A DNA stretch of 64,000 bases from DASSFG01 sp035547915 (GCA_035547915.1 DASZTS010000009.1:1-64000), one strand, 5' to 3'. Positions 1-7,448 are shown, numbered from the stretch's first letter. The notes: a model not told the origin generated them from the sequence alone. Program-made: numbers and translations.

Positions 1-246
1 ATGACAAGCCAACAGGTAACGGCTGTAGTAGTCGATGACCGTCACCGCGTACCACCAGCCATGACCCGGGATATGCACGTAGGTCACGTCCATCTGCCAC
101 AAGTCGTTCGGTTTCTGCGGCAATAACTCGAACAATTTGGCCGCCTGGTGGACTTCGGCCTGACGCCGCTTCGGCTTGTGCAGCAGCCCGTGATCCTTCA
201 TCACGGCGAAGGCCTGCCGATCCTTCACGGGCTGGCCGGCTCGGCG
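1..246 (-). pseudogene. Transposase fragment with integrase core (DDE), IS3/IS481-like
   Basis: The minus strand is open from about 246 down to the left edge and translates to part of a retroviral-type integrase core. It reads LWQMDVTYVHIPGHGWWYAV followed by VIDYYSRYLLACH; the D of QMDVTYV is the expected first catalytic aspartate. An in-frame stop at 247-249 lies just upstream and no normal N-terminus (DNA-binding part) precedes it, so the 5' end looks truncated. The 3' end runs out of the window. It lies outside the tRNA-integrase junction and is therefore probably chromosomal flank. The family is sure at the level of integrase core; the IS family is a guess. Confidence 0.75.
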
Positions 247-280
247 TCACGAACTCTGCATTTCGGGAAGATCGGCCGTC

Positions 281-308
281 TTGCAATCGCCGCAAGTCGT
301 TATACAAT
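281..308 (+). promoter_or_regulatory. Candidate promoter of tRNA-Gly
   Basis: TTGCAA at 281-286 and TACAAT at 303-308, 16 bp apart, end ten bases before the tRNA gene. The -10 differs from TATAAT at one base. Suggested by position and match only. Confidence 0.4.
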
Positions 309-317
309 CAATACATC

Positions 318-390
318 GCGGGCGTAGCTCAGTTGGCAGAGCGCTAGCTTCCCAAGCTGGATGTCGAGGGTTCGAATCCCTTCGCCCGCT
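318..390 (+). tRNA. tRNA-Gly (anticodon CCC)
   Basis: The cloverleaf can be drawn by eye: acceptor GCGGGCG (318-324) pairs with CGCCCGC (383-389), D stem GCTC/GAGC, anticodon stem CTAGC/GCTGG around the loop TTCCCAA, and T stem GAGGG/CCCTT around TTCGAAT. The loop gives anticodon CCC, which decodes GGG glycine codons. CCA is not encoded. The integrase gene starts about 175 bp downstream in the same direction, so the 3' end of this tRNA is the likely integration site. Confidence 0.95.
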
Positions 391-564
391 CTTTGAAAGA
401 GCAAACCAGCCATAGGTTTACCGCGACGGTCACAAATGCTGCTTGCCTGCGGGTGACAGAATAAGTGACAGAATGAAAAACCGCCCCGCGGCTGCAACCG
501 CGAGGCGGCATCGAAGCCCTCCCTGGCTTCCTGACGTGTTTCATCACGAAGGGAGGGTTTACCA
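391..564. other. tRNA-integrase junction, likely left attachment region
   Basis: No gene is seen here. The stretch at 448-474 carries GGTGACAGAATAAGTGACAG, which recurs imperfectly at 59548-59575 near the other end of the foreign DNA. A hairpin-like GAGCGGGC context follows the tRNA end. The integrase ribosome site (GGAGG, about 550-560) closes the region. The exact crossover cannot be placed from one copy. Confidence 0.4.
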
Positions 565-1635
565 ATGGCACGAACCGCACAACCGTGGTTCAACAAGCAA
601 AAGAAAGTGTGGATGGTCTGGCTGAACGGCAAGCGCGTAAAGCTGGCCGAAGGCAAGAAGAACAAAAAGGCCGCAACCGATCGCCTCGACGAGTTGCGGT
701 TTGAAGCCAAGCACAATCCGCATCCCGACACCGGTGTGGCCACCGTCGCGTCGGTGATCGAGCGATATCAGGGATTTGCCGACAACCGGCTGTCGGCATC
801 GACCAAGGCCAGCCGCTGGCCATACCTGCAATCGTTCGCCGAAACTCACGGCTGGCGATCGCTCACCGAGGCCCGGCCGGACCACATGCAGGACTGGCTC
901 GATTCGCATCCCGAATGGGAAAGCGACTGGACCAAGAACGGCGCCATCCGCAACGTGCAGGTTGCTTTCAACTGGGCGTTCAAGTGCCGGCTGATCCGCG
1001 ACAATCCGTTCCGCGGCGTCACGCACCAAGTAGGTGAACCACGCCGCGACATGACCGAGGAAGAGTTTCGCGCCATCCTGCGCGTAAGCGGCAGTGAGTG
1101 GCGGAAGACCAAGCCGACTCCCGGCGCCCGCTTCCGGCAAGTGCTGATGTTTCTTTGGTACACTGGCTGCCGGCCCGGCGAGGCGGCCAAGCTGCGATGG
1201 ACGGAGATCGACTTCGAGCGGTCGCTGATCGTGCTGCAGGAGCACAAGACCCGCCGAACGCAGAAGAAGCCACGGCCGCGCATCGTGCCGCTGCATCCGG
1301 TGGTCGTGAAGCTGCTGACGCAGCTTAGACGGCGAGGGGAGGGGGAGTATGTTTTTGTTAACCATCGCAAGACTCCGTGGAACAAGAACAGCCTGTCGCT
1401 TCGCGTAGCACGGGCCAGGGAAAAGGCCGGCGTCCCGGATGACGCGAAGCTCTACGGCGTTCGCCATGCCTTCGGCACGCGCGCCATCGTCGCCGGTGTC
1501 GACCTGAAGACGACGTCCGAGCTTATGGGTCACACGACGACCCGGATGACCGAGCACTACGTTCACCTGGCGGGTCAAACGGCACACCTTGCCGCCGCCA
1601 TGCGTCTCGCAAACGCTCACCGTCCAGGTGCTTGA
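565..1635 (+). CDS. Tyrosine recombinase / phage-type integrase
   Basis: A 356-residue site-specific recombinase, likely catalysing integration of the element at the adjacent tRNA-Gly. The N-terminal about 55 residues are Lys-rich (arm-binding type), a SAM-like core-binding domain spans about 60-150, and the catalytic domain about 165-340. Visible active-site residues are R203 (TGCRPGE), K228 (EHKTRR), R300 in LYGVRHAF, H323 (MGHTTT) and the nucleophile Y332 (EHYVH). The usual first His of HxxR is Tyr here, a substitution seen in many phage integrases. GGAGG lies 8 bp before the ATG. Its 3' end overlaps, on the opposite strand, the end of an excisionase-like gene. Confidence 0.93.
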   Translation: MARTAQPWFNKQKKVWMVWLNGKRVKLAEGKKNKKAATDRLDELRFEAKHNPHPDTGVATVASVIERYQGFADNRLSASTKASRWPYLQSFAETHGWRSLTEARPDHMQDWLDSHPEWESDWTKNGAIRNVQVAFNWAFKCRLIRDNPFRGVTHQVGEPRRDMTEEEFRAILRVSGSEWRKTKPTPGARFRQVLMFLWYTGCRPGEAAKLRWTEIDFERSLIVLQEHKTRRTQKKPRPRIVPLHPVVVKLLTQLRRRGEGEYVFVNHRKTPWNKNSLSLRVARAREKAGVPDDAKLYGVRHAFGTRAIVAGVDLKTTSELMGHTTTRMTEHYVHLAGQTAHLAAAMRLANAHRPGA

Positions 1636-1885
1636 ATGGGGAACCGTTTCTCTTGGGAGCAGGGGCCGGAGATTGCCGCCTGGCACTCCGGCGCCGCTCC
1701 ACATAGGCAAGCAGGTCGGATTCGGACACACGAATGCCCTTCCGCGTGCCAACGCATGCCGAGGGGAGGAGGCCGCTTTCGATGAGCTGGTAAACGGTCG
1801 AGAGCGACAGATTTAACCGCAGGGCGACTTCGTTGACGCGGAGGAGTTTCTCGTCGGTAGGTTGCTCAGCACGTATGTCATTCAT
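1523..1885 (-). CDS. Excisionase-like MerR/HTH_17 DNA-binding protein
   Basis: About 120 residues with a winged-helix HTH at about 14-65: LLRVNEVALRLNLSLSTVYQ, then the wing (GTRKGIRVSESDLLAYVERRR). This is the architecture of excisionase-type directionality factors, which bind attachment sites and bias recombination toward excision. The C-terminal 50 residues are basic and low-complexity. The start ATG overlaps the stop of the upstream gene (ATGA), and the C-terminal coding part overlaps the convergent integrase end by 113 bp. Role in excision is inferred from family and place. Confidence 0.75.
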   Translation of the reverse strand: MNDIRAEQPTDEKLLRVNEVALRLNLSLSTVYQLIESGLLPSACVGTRKGIRVSESDLLAYVERRRSARRQSPAPAPKRNGSPFKHLDGERLRDAWRRQGVPFDPPGERSARSSGSSCDP

Positions 1886-2184
1886 TGCCGCCTCGGCAGC
1901 AAGCCATGTTGTTGATAACGCCGTAATTCCTGGTGCGAGATCGCCCACCCACAATACGCCCCGCGGCCGGATTGACGCTTCTCTGCGCTCAATCGCCCGA
2001 GCCGGCAATGCTCGCGGACGGTAAGTTCCGACAATCCGACCGCCCTTGCGAATTCTTCCGTCGTATACCAGTCGCGGGCGGCGTTACGCTCGAGCAGTGC
2101 GGCGAGCGTCGCCTGGAATGCCGCCAGTGCCGCCTCGATCCGCTCCAGCCGGTTTGTAATCTCCGCTTCCATCGACCAGCTCAT
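1882..2184 (-). CDS. Small helix-turn-helix protein with N-terminal coiled coil
   Basis: 100 residues. Residues about 6-35 form a heptad-like helix (ITNRLERIEAALAAFQATLA), followed by an HTH of the excisionase/MerR type (WYTTEEFARAVGLSELTVRE and a wing ending in GWAISHQELRRY). It probably binds DNA as a coiled-coil dimer. It is translationally coupled to the downstream excisionase-like gene by an ATGA overlap. The pair resembles regulators of integrative elements; a specific function cannot be assigned. Confidence 0.75.
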   Translation of the reverse strand: MSWSMEAEITNRLERIEAALAAFQATLAALLERNAARDWYTTEEFARAVGLSELTVREHCRLGRLSAEKRQSGRGAYCGWAISHQELRRYQQHGLLPRRQ

Positions 2185-2320
2185 TCAGTCCCGCAAGGAT
2201 TATGTCGTAAAACTCGGCATCGGCATCCGCCCACTCTTCTTCACGCAGGCAGCCCTGCACGACGTGGCGGCAGCTACGGGCCAACCGCAATGCAAGCGGG
2301 GGCAGGGGATCATTAGTCAT
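2084..2320 (-). CDS. Small hypothetical protein
   Basis: 78 residues with no recognised family; a helical middle (LARSCRHVVQGCLREEEW and ADAEFYDIILAGLNELV) is the only structured-looking part. Its ATG overlaps the TGA of the upstream gene, which supports translation, but its last 100 bp overlap the next gene in another frame and read as low-complexity. Possibly the protein is real but shorter in ancestral form. Confidence 0.45.
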   Translation of the reverse strand: MTNDPLPPLALRLARSCRHVVQGCLREEEWADADAEFYDIILAGLNELVDGSGDYKPAGADRGGTGGIPGDARRTARA

Positions 2321-2553
2321 CGAAAGTCTGTTGCCGCCTCGATGTCGCACAGCGCTTCATAAAGTTCCATAAGTCCCTGTCGGAGCCACTTCTGCCGCCG
2401 CTCGCAGGACCAAAGGCTCCATTCATGACGGGGCACATCCATTTCAGGAATCTCCCGAAGTTCCAGAATGGCCGCATCGAAATCGTGTTCCGCTGCGGGA
2501 CCTTCCCACTCGTAAAGGACGCCCTCGACGATACGCCGGCGCTTCCTTGCCAT
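2317..2553 (-). CDS. Small hypothetical protein
   Basis: 78 residues from the ATG at 2553; a GTG one codon earlier overlaps the parB stop. The sequence is acidic with many Trp and Glu residues (WEGPAAEHDFDAAILELREI) and no recognised domain. It sits in the parB operon with coupled ends on both sides, which is the main reason to call it real. Confidence 0.55.
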   Translation of the reverse strand: MARKRRRIVEGVLYEWEGPAAEHDFDAAILELREIPEMDVPRHEWSLWSCERRQKWLRQGLMELYEALCDIEAATDFR

Positions 2554-2555
2554 CA

Positions 2556-3359
2556 CTACGCCGCCTGGTCGCGAAGCAGCCTAAGCAGGGTGTCGAGAGC
2601 AAAGCCTTGCGTGCGGCCCTTGCGGGCCTTGGCCAGTGCTTCTTCGAGCGCCCCGATGAAGTCATCGAGCGTGTCGCCGACCATAGCGACCGTCACCGCC
2701 CGCCCAGCCCCGAGCACGGCCGTAAGCCGTTTCAACGTTGCTGGCGACTGGTCGTTCGCTTTTCGCCGAGCGGCCTTGCGGGCGCCTGCGACGGCGTCGC
2801 GCGTGACCTTGCCGTCCATAAGCTTTTGGGCCATATCCGCCTGCAAGGCGACGTCCTCGATCTTCGCCAACTCGTACCCGGCGCTTGCCGGTATCCGTCC
2901 CTCCTTCAATGCTTGGCGGATTGGCTCGGGCAGGGTGAGCAAAGCCAATAGCCGCGTTATGGTGGTCGTAGAAACGCCCGTCTTTGCGGCCAGTTCGTTG
3001 CCTTTCCAGTTGCTCAAGGCCATCAGGCGTTCCATCGCTGCCGCTCTTTCGATGGGCGATAAGTGAACGTTCTGCAGGTCGCAGGAAAGTTGCCGGAGCA
3101 CCAGCTTTGCCTCCGGGGGTTTTTCCTTCACGATGGCGGCAACAGTTTTGCGGCCGAGGTGTTTCAGTGCCCGGCACCTTCTCTCCCCATCCTCGATGCC
3201 GTAGCGATCCCCGACAGGGAACAGCAGAACGGGCACGAGCTGACCGGCTTCCTCGATGTTGGCCGCCAGGCCGACGATTAGCGCTTCATCGAAGACTTCC
3301 CGCACCTGTGGTGCGAAGTCAATTTTGTCCAACGGGATTTGCAGGACTTCTTCTTTCAT
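2556..3359 (-). CDS. parB: ParB/Spo0J-family partition protein
   Basis: 267 residues. The N-terminal ParB nuclease-like (CTP-binding) fold is about residues 5-95, with the family box IEDGERRCRALKHLG. A central HTH follows (ELAAKTGVSTTTITRLLALL). The C-terminus is basic then helical. ParB proteins bind centromere sites and work with a ParA ATPase. The only ParA in the window is 40 kb away, next to a ParG-like gene, so this ParB may serve another role in the transfer operon, such as regulation. A strong GGAGGAGGG ribosome site precedes the ATG inside the upstream gene, which overlaps by 4 bp. Confidence 0.88.
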   Translation of the reverse strand: MKEEVLQIPLDKIDFAPQVREVFDEALIVGLAANIEEAGQLVPVLLFPVGDRYGIEDGERRCRALKHLGRKTVAAIVKEKPPEAKLVLRQLSCDLQNVHLSPIERAAAMERLMALSNWKGNELAAKTGVSTTTITRLLALLTLPEPIRQALKEGRIPASAGYELAKIEDVALQADMAQKLMDGKVTRDAVAGARKAARRKANDQSPATLKRLTAVLGAGRAVTVAMVGDTLDDFIGALEEALAKARKGRTQGFALDTLLRLLRDQAA

Positions 3360-3805
3360 AGGTAGCCCTCCTCCTTCATCCGCCGATCGAAAATGCCAGC
3401 CGCCTCGATCATGTGTTCGCAGATGGTCTTGACAGCGACCGGCGTGAGGCCCTCGCCCAAAGCGGTATAGAGCAGCCTGAAGGTCGCCGCACCGTCATCA
3501 ATGGCCGCGCTCCATTTGCCAAACACCGTCTCGTCGTTCTGAACCATTGCGAAGTTCGTGGCAAAGCCCGGCACCTTTCGCGAATCGAATTCGACTTCGC
3601 TGTACACGGCGAAGAACACGAGCGGTTCATCCCCGTTGGAAATGAACACGGGCCGCACACCGGCGACGGGACACTTGAAGTTCAGGCCGAGAGTTTTTCC
3701 TCGCCTCTCGTCGATCGACCATTCAAGTTCTTCCAGAATATGTTCCATGCGGTTGCGACTGGCCACCGCACGCGCGAAACCTCTCAAAGCATCAGTAACA
3801 TTCAT
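3356..3805 (-). CDS. Hypothetical protein, mixed alpha/beta
   Basis: 149 residues. Alternating beta strands (GLNFKCPVAGVRPVFIS, PLVFFAVYSEVEF) end in a long helix. The order of strands and helix recalls YbjN or secretion-chaperone-like folds, but I cannot assign it. AGGTG lies 6 bp before the ATG and the gene overlaps parB by 4 bp, so the two are co-translated. Confidence 0.65.
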   Translation of the reverse strand: MNVTDALRGFARAVASRNRMEHILEELEWSIDERRGKTLGLNFKCPVAGVRPVFISNGDEPLVFFAVYSEVEFDSRKVPGFATNFAMVQNDETVFGKWSAAIDDGAATFRLLYTALGEGLTPVAVKTICEHMIEAAGIFDRRMKEEGYL

Positions 3806-3857
3806 GATTTCACCTGTGGGTTAAAGAAGGTGCGCCCTCCGTGGCGCGAAAAAATCC

Positions 3858-3923
3858 TTACCTTTGCCAAATGCTGCCGGCTTGCACCAGCGCATCCACA
3901 ATCGCATCGGATACGTCATCCAT
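3858..3923 (-). CDS. 21-residue micro-ORF with near-perfect ribosome site
   Basis: ATG at 3923 reads MDDVSDAIVDALVQAGSIWQ plus a final R, then TAA. It is preceded by AGAAAGGAGGTG, an almost ideal Shine-Dalgarno, 7 bp upstream, which partly explains why I accept so short a gene. Predicted amphipathic helix. It lies between two operon genes. Two more 21-residue peptides with good ribosome sites occur at 7.1-7.3 kb in the same transcript. Function unknown; it could be a leader or a small membrane-active peptide. Confidence 0.5.
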   Translation of the reverse strand: MDDVSDAIVDALVQAGSIWQR

Positions 3924-3941
3924 CGCTATCACCTCCTTTCT

Positions 3942-4178
3942 TTAATCCCCGATTTCCATTTGTGGTGGTTCGACCGCTGCCGCTGGCTCAATGGGCGGAA
4001 GGTGGGAATCTTCATGGTGATAGCCCATCTGGTCAGTAACGATTGCGGGCGTTGCCGTCCCCACCAGCCCTGGCTCATCGATCGGACCGATAGAATCAGG
4101 AAACGCTTTCAACGCTTGAGCCAGTTCATCCATCCCTCCTCGTAACCACGCCTCGGCATGGCCTTCACCTATCTTCAT
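3942..4178 (-). CDS. Small acidic hypothetical protein
   Basis: 78 residues, acidic and Pro-rich in the C-terminal half, with no recognised domain. AAAGGAG lies 7 bp before the ATG, and the gene begins 11 bp after the membrane protein gene upstream, so it is a confident operon member of unknown role. Confidence 0.6.
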   Translation of the reverse strand: MKIGEGHAEAWLRGGMDELAQALKAFPDSIGPIDEPGLVGTATPAIVTDQMGYHHEDSHLPPIEPAAAVEPPQMEIGD

Positions 4179-4189
4179 GGCAATCTCCT

Positions 4190-4753
4190 TTAAAAACGTT
4201 CACGAACCTGATTTGATAAAAACTCGCCTTCCAGCCTTGCATCGATGAGCTCTTGCTCGCGCCGCTGCCTCACATGCCGGTCGTAGTTCCCAAGGAACAT
4301 CAGCGAGAACGCGGTCGACATCACGAGCTTCCCCACGACATCCGACCATTGAAGCAATCCGTAACCCACGCCCAAGCACAGGAACGGCTCGATGGCAAAC
4401 TTCGCCGTCTCTTCGCTTTTGACGAAGGGGCAAATGAGCATCGCCAAACGGGGGCACCCAGCATACTGGCTATGAATCACCTGCTTTTTGTTTGCCGCCG
4501 ACGAATCCGCCATTTGGACAACGACGGCCACGAGCCACGCGGCCCAGTATTTGATGAGCGGCTCTGAGTTAAGCGCGTGAGCCAGGTAGAAGATGATCGC
4601 CCCGGCGATGAAGGTAAAAAGCCCTCTTGCTCGTGATCCGGTAGACGCCCTCAAAAACGGGGTGACCATTCGCGAATGAATATCACACACGATACACAAC
4701 AAGTTGAACGTGCCGCGGAACGTCAACTGATCGCCAGGAGGTTTTTGTGGCAT
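4190..4753 (-). CDS. Membrane protein next to coupling protein
   Basis: 187 residues with about three membrane segments (GLFTFIAGAIIFYLAHAL at about 44-61, YWAAWLVAVVVQMA, and a stretch near 118-145) and a charged C-terminal tail rich in Arg and Glu. The gene begins 2 bp after the coupling-protein stop, so the two are probably made together. Its place suggests a membrane partner of the coupling protein; no family is recognised. Confidence 0.65.
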   Translation of the reverse strand: MPQKPPGDQLTFRGTFNLLCIVCDIHSRMVTPFLRASTGSRARGLFTFIAGAIIFYLAHALNSEPLIKYWAAWLVAVVVQMADSSAANKKQVIHSQYAGCPRLAMLICPFVKSEETAKFAIEPFLCLGVGYGLLQWSDVVGKLVMSTAFSLMFLGNYDRHVRQRREQELIDARLEGEFLSNQVRERF

Positions 4754-4755
4754 GG

Positions 4756-6501
4756 CTATTGTTGAAAAGTCGCGAAAATGAAGTTCTGATTCGTGCTCTT
4801 AAATGGCTCACCGGACCGCACGACGATCCCGTCGACCAATCCCTTGTTCTCCTTGCCTCCGGTACGGAGGCCGTTTTGGAAAACGGCCGGTTGCAAAATG
4901 GGTTGCCAGGACTCATTGAACGAGGTTTGGGCCCGGCTCTGGCCGAGCAGGTGTCCGAAGGCGGCATCGAAGCAATCCCCGGCTGGCTGAACATTGCCGC
5001 CGAAGGAAGTTTCCCGACGCCGCCCGAGTAATGACGAGGCGTACTCCGCATCGTCAGGGGAGCCAAGGGCGTGGAAGACTTTGTGATGGAACATTCCCAG
5101 CAGGGCATTGGCGAAATTCTTGCCGTCTTCGCCCTTTAGCGCCGAATAGAACGAGTCCCTCGATTGCGCGAGGTAAACCATCGCTCCGCCATGCGATCTG
5201 GATGTGGCCGCGTAGTGCTGGTCGAACGAGGTAGTCACCTGCCAGGCTTCGTCCGCCCACACAATGCTATAGAACTGCCCGGGCGTAAATTGCCGTGCGA
5301 GAATGACCTTTTGGGTTAGGTACTTCCAGCACGTTGATATAAGAGCTCCAGATGGACCGTACTCACTCGAAGGGCAATTGACGAGGATTGACTTCCCTTG
5401 CAGCATGTCCAGAGGACAACAATTGGTCGTCGTTGACATCAAACGTCTCGCTATCCCCAAATTCCAGAAGAACAAGGTGTTTTTCATCCCAGCGAGCACA
5501 CAGCTTCTTGTCTTGTCTGCCATGAGAACCCACTCTGTCGACCACGCCGTATTCGCCATCTCGACGTCATCTTTCTCATCAGGCGACGTCTCACGCGTCG
5601 CAGCGGCACGGAGGCAACCGTTATGAAACCCTGCTCGCCACGCATCGCTGTTACGCTGTTCAGGTGATAACGCCGCACCGTCGATGAACCGTTGGAGATT
5701 CGGCGCGGATACGGGCACACCAGCATGGCGGAGAATGTCGATCGCATGATGAAAGAATCGCTGTTCTTCATCCTGAAAAAACGTCCCGTACTCGCCCCCT
5801 CCTTTGTTTTCTCCCCGCAAGACCTCCGCTGAGACCAGCAGGAACTCGGCTATTTGCCGACTGTCCGCACCGCACCGCTGAATGAAATCAATCATATTGC
5901 AGCGGAGATTTCCTTCCGGCTCGAAGATCATCAGCTCGCGCTTCTTCTCCGCGAACATCTGCTGCCACATCTGCTTGTCTTCGGGCTTGGCGGCCAAGAT
6001 GAGCATGCTTGCGAGCGGATCACCGGCAATATTCCGGCCGAGCGCCACACCTGACCCGCTGGTCTTGCCCGATCCCGGCCTGCCGAAAATCAACACACCG
6101 CCGTTGAGCAAATGCCTTCGCGTGAAGACGTCATGCCGGTTCCACTTCAGCAGAATCCGATCGAGCCCGGCATCATCCATGTCGATCCTTTTTCCGTTCG
6201 AGAGCAAAATCTTCCGAGCACGCATCTCCCGGCGGACGTGCATGGTGAGCAACCCCAATCCGACGCCGAACGTTCCGACGATGCCGATCCACCATTCCTC
6301 CTCGTACCCGGTACTAATAATCCACAGGTCGAAGGGATAGACCGAGTTCCCATCGGCGTAATGTTGGCCGTCCGGCGCCAGCAGGTGGACCGGCATCCCG
6401 TATTTCGGGCCGCGAACCCACTGGGTTTTGTAGGTTGCCGCCTTGTGGACTATCACAATCAAAAGCACGACCCAGCCGGCCAGATTCAAAAGAGCGTTCA
6501 T
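4756..6501 (-). CDS. Type IV coupling protein (VirD4/TraD/TraG-like)
   Basis: 581 residues from the ATG at 6501, which overlaps the stop of the preceding small gene. Two N-terminal membrane helices (about 4-18 and 71-87) precede a RecA-like ATPase with Walker A GRPGSGKT at about 140-147 and Walker B YSIVWADEAW with DE at about 417-418. Coupling proteins dock the relaxase-DNA complex at the inner membrane and pump DNA into a mating channel. The MobF relaxase of this element is at 34.8-37.4 kb. No VirB4-type or other mating-pore gene is in the window, so the element probably borrows a channel. A longer in-frame extension upstream lacks a ribosome site and overlaps other genes; I exclude it. Confidence 0.9.
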   Translation of the reverse strand: MNALLNLAGWVVLLIVIVHKAATYKTQWVRGPKYGMPVHLLAPDGQHYADGNSVYPFDLWIISTGYEEEWWIGIVGTFGVGLGLLTMHVRREMRARKILLSNGKRIDMDDAGLDRILLKWNRHDVFTRRHLLNGGVLIFGRPGSGKTSGSGVALGRNIAGDPLASMLILAAKPEDKQMWQQMFAEKKRELMIFEPEGNLRCNMIDFIQRCGADSRQIAEFLLVSAEVLRGENKGGGEYGTFFQDEEQRFFHHAIDILRHAGVPVSAPNLQRFIDGAALSPEQRNSDAWRAGFHNGCLRAAATRETSPDEKDDVEMANTAWSTEWVLMADKTRSCVLAGMKNTLFFWNLGIARRLMSTTTNCCPLDMLQGKSILVNCPSSEYGPSGALISTCWKYLTQKVILARQFTPGQFYSIVWADEAWQVTTSFDQHYAATSRSHGGAMVYLAQSRDSFYSALKGEDGKNFANALLGMFHHKVFHALGSPDDAEYASSLLGRRRETSFGGNVQPAGDCFDAAFGHLLGQSRAQTSFNESWQPILQPAVFQNGLRTGGKENKGLVDGIVVRSGEPFKSTNQNFIFATFQQ

Positions 6502-6590
6502 GCGCGACCTCCCGCGAGCCGGATCTGCTCCCCGATGAAGGCGATAATCACCGTCACGAGCAAAAGCCCCATGCCGTTGTCGTGCCTCAT
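6498..6590 (-). CDS. 30-residue single-span membrane peptide
   Basis: Reads MRHDNGMGLLLVTVIIAFIG and ten further residues; residues about 7-20 are one hydrophobic span. It overlaps the coupling-protein start (ATGA) and its own ATG overlaps the stop of the 40-residue gene upstream. The coupled ends at both sides are the evidence that it is translated. It may assist the coupling protein in the membrane. Confidence 0.55.
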   Translation of the reverse strand: MRHDNGMGLLLVTVIIAFIGEQIRLAGGRA

Positions 6591-6709
6591 ACCGGAGATG
6601 AACGTCCCCCCAGCAGACCAAAGCCGAGGTATCCGGGGCGGCCAGTCCATTGGCGGGCAGCCTGGTAACGGGCCTTGACGATCGCGATGATTTTTTGTGG
6701 GATAGTCAT
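6587..6709 (-). CDS. 40-residue basic peptide
   Basis: Begins MTIPQKIIAIVKARYQAARQ, basic and amphipathic, then Gly-rich. The ATG at 6709 follows the DUF1232 gene by 2 bp and the TGA overlaps the next ATG. No own ribosome site is clear, so translation would depend on coupling. Confidence 0.5.
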   Translation of the reverse strand: MTIPQKIIAIVKARYQAARQWTGRPGYLGFGLLGGRSSPV

Positions 6710-6711
6710 GG

Positions 6712-7008
6712 TTAATCGAGGTACTTGCGTTCTTCTCGGGCGGACATGGCCGACTTGAACCCCTGATAACCCAGGAACACGGAGCCCAGGTCATCAATGA
6801 AGCCAAAAGGCCCCAGAACAGCCTCAGGCAGGACGTCGATCGGGGAGATAGCGTAGAACGCACAGAAAGCCAAAAAGGCCCAGCTCACGACCTCGTTGAT
6901 GACGGCGCGAGCCTTGGACTTCGGAAGGGAGAGTGCCACGACCCATGCGATGCCGAGCACGGTCAGGCACGTCATTAACGTCTTCAGCATGTCAAAGAAA
7001 CTTTCCAT
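6712..7008 (-). CDS. DUF1232 (YkvA-like) membrane protein
   Basis: 98 residues. An N-terminal membrane helix is followed by the family core FYAISPIDVLPEAVLGPFGF and IDDLGSVFLGY, which is diagnostic of DUF1232/YkvA. The molecular role of the family is not known. It heads the coupled chain that ends with the coupling protein. Confidence 0.82.
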   Translation of the reverse strand: MESFFDMLKTLMTCLTVLGIAWVVALSLPKSKARAVINEVVSWAFLAFCAFYAISPIDVLPEAVLGPFGFIDDLGSVFLGYQGFKSAMSAREERKYLD

Positions 7009-7035
7009 TGGTCATTCGGGGGTAAAGATGGATTG

Positions 7036-7070
7036 AATAAAAACAAGCCCGGCCCTGCCCCTGGCCGGGC
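7036..7070 (-). terminator. Rho-independent terminator
   Basis: On the minus strand an 8-bp stem GCCCGGCC/GGCCGGGC (7063-7070 with 7047-7054) is followed by TTGTTTTTATT. It would end or attenuate transcripts of the micro-ORFs upstream before the DUF1232-coupling protein operon. Confidence 0.75.
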
Positions 7071-7090
7071 CACCTACGGGCCGCTACGGC

Positions 7091-7156
7091 CTAGTCGTCA
7101 AAAAGCCTCTTGACGAGTCTCCCCACGGAGAGACCGAGCGCGATGGCTTCTAACAT
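7091..7156 (-). CDS. 21-residue hydrophobic micro-ORF
   Basis: Reads MLEAIALGLSVGRLVKRLFD and a last D. TGAGGA lies 7 bp before the ATG. A short amphipathic helix with a basic patch; it stops just before the terminator at 7036-7070. Same length as the micro-ORFs at 3858-3923 and 7224-7289. Confidence 0.5.
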   Translation of the reverse strand: MLEAIALGLSVGRLVKRLFDD

Positions 7157-7223
7157 CGTTATGTCCTCACATACGTTTCGCTGGTGGGTTGTAAAGCAGC
7201 CTACGGCACCAGTACCGAAAGGC

Positions 7224-7289
7224 TTAACGGTCGAGGCTCTCGACGAACGCGAACACCGCGTCGGCGATGAAGCCAAACAGGGTAAACAT
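7224..7289 (-). CDS. 21-residue hydrophobic micro-ORF
   Basis: Reads MFTLFGFIADAVFAFVESLD and a final R, then TAA. GGGAG lies 6 bp before the ATG. Strongly hydrophobic with Phe at regular spacing, compatible with a small membrane-inserted peptide of the kind encoded by type I toxin genes or by small regulatory peptides. No antisense RNA gene is evident. Confidence 0.5.
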   Translation of the reverse strand: MFTLFGFIADAVFAFVESLDR

Positions 7290-7331
7290 GGCTTTCTCCC
7301 AAAAAGGAGTGTGAGCGGGTGAGGATAAGAC

Positions 7332-7359
7332 AGCCTTCAGCACCCGCTATCTGAAGGCT
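7332..7359. repeat. Perfect 9-bp inverted repeat
   Basis: AGCCTTCAG (7332-7340) and CTGAAGGCT (7351-7359) flank a 10-bp loop. It covers the stop of the 29-residue ORF. No T-run follows on either strand, so it may be a processing or attenuation hairpin, not a simple terminator. Confidence 0.5.
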
Positions 7360-7448
7360 TAGATGATCGGACGTATCGGGCCGCTGGTCGGCCAGTTGGT
7401 GCCCGCCAAAAGATCATCCAACACAGGGTCTTCAAAACGACGAAACAT
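7359..7448 (-). CDS. 29-residue micro-ORF
   Basis: Reads MFRRFEDPVLDDLLAGTNWP and nine more residues. GTGGAGGAAGAATC gives an excellent ribosome site. Its stop codon lies in the inverted repeat at 7332-7359. It is the first gene of the minus-strand operon that runs to the coupling protein, so it could be a leader peptide. Confidence 0.5.
   Translation of the reverse strand: MFRRFEDPVLDDLLAGTNWPTSGPIRPII

Noticed and set aside
559..1752. 397-codon minus-strand frame over the integrase
   Set aside because: Shadow of the integrase gene; no ribosome site and no protein-like motif.
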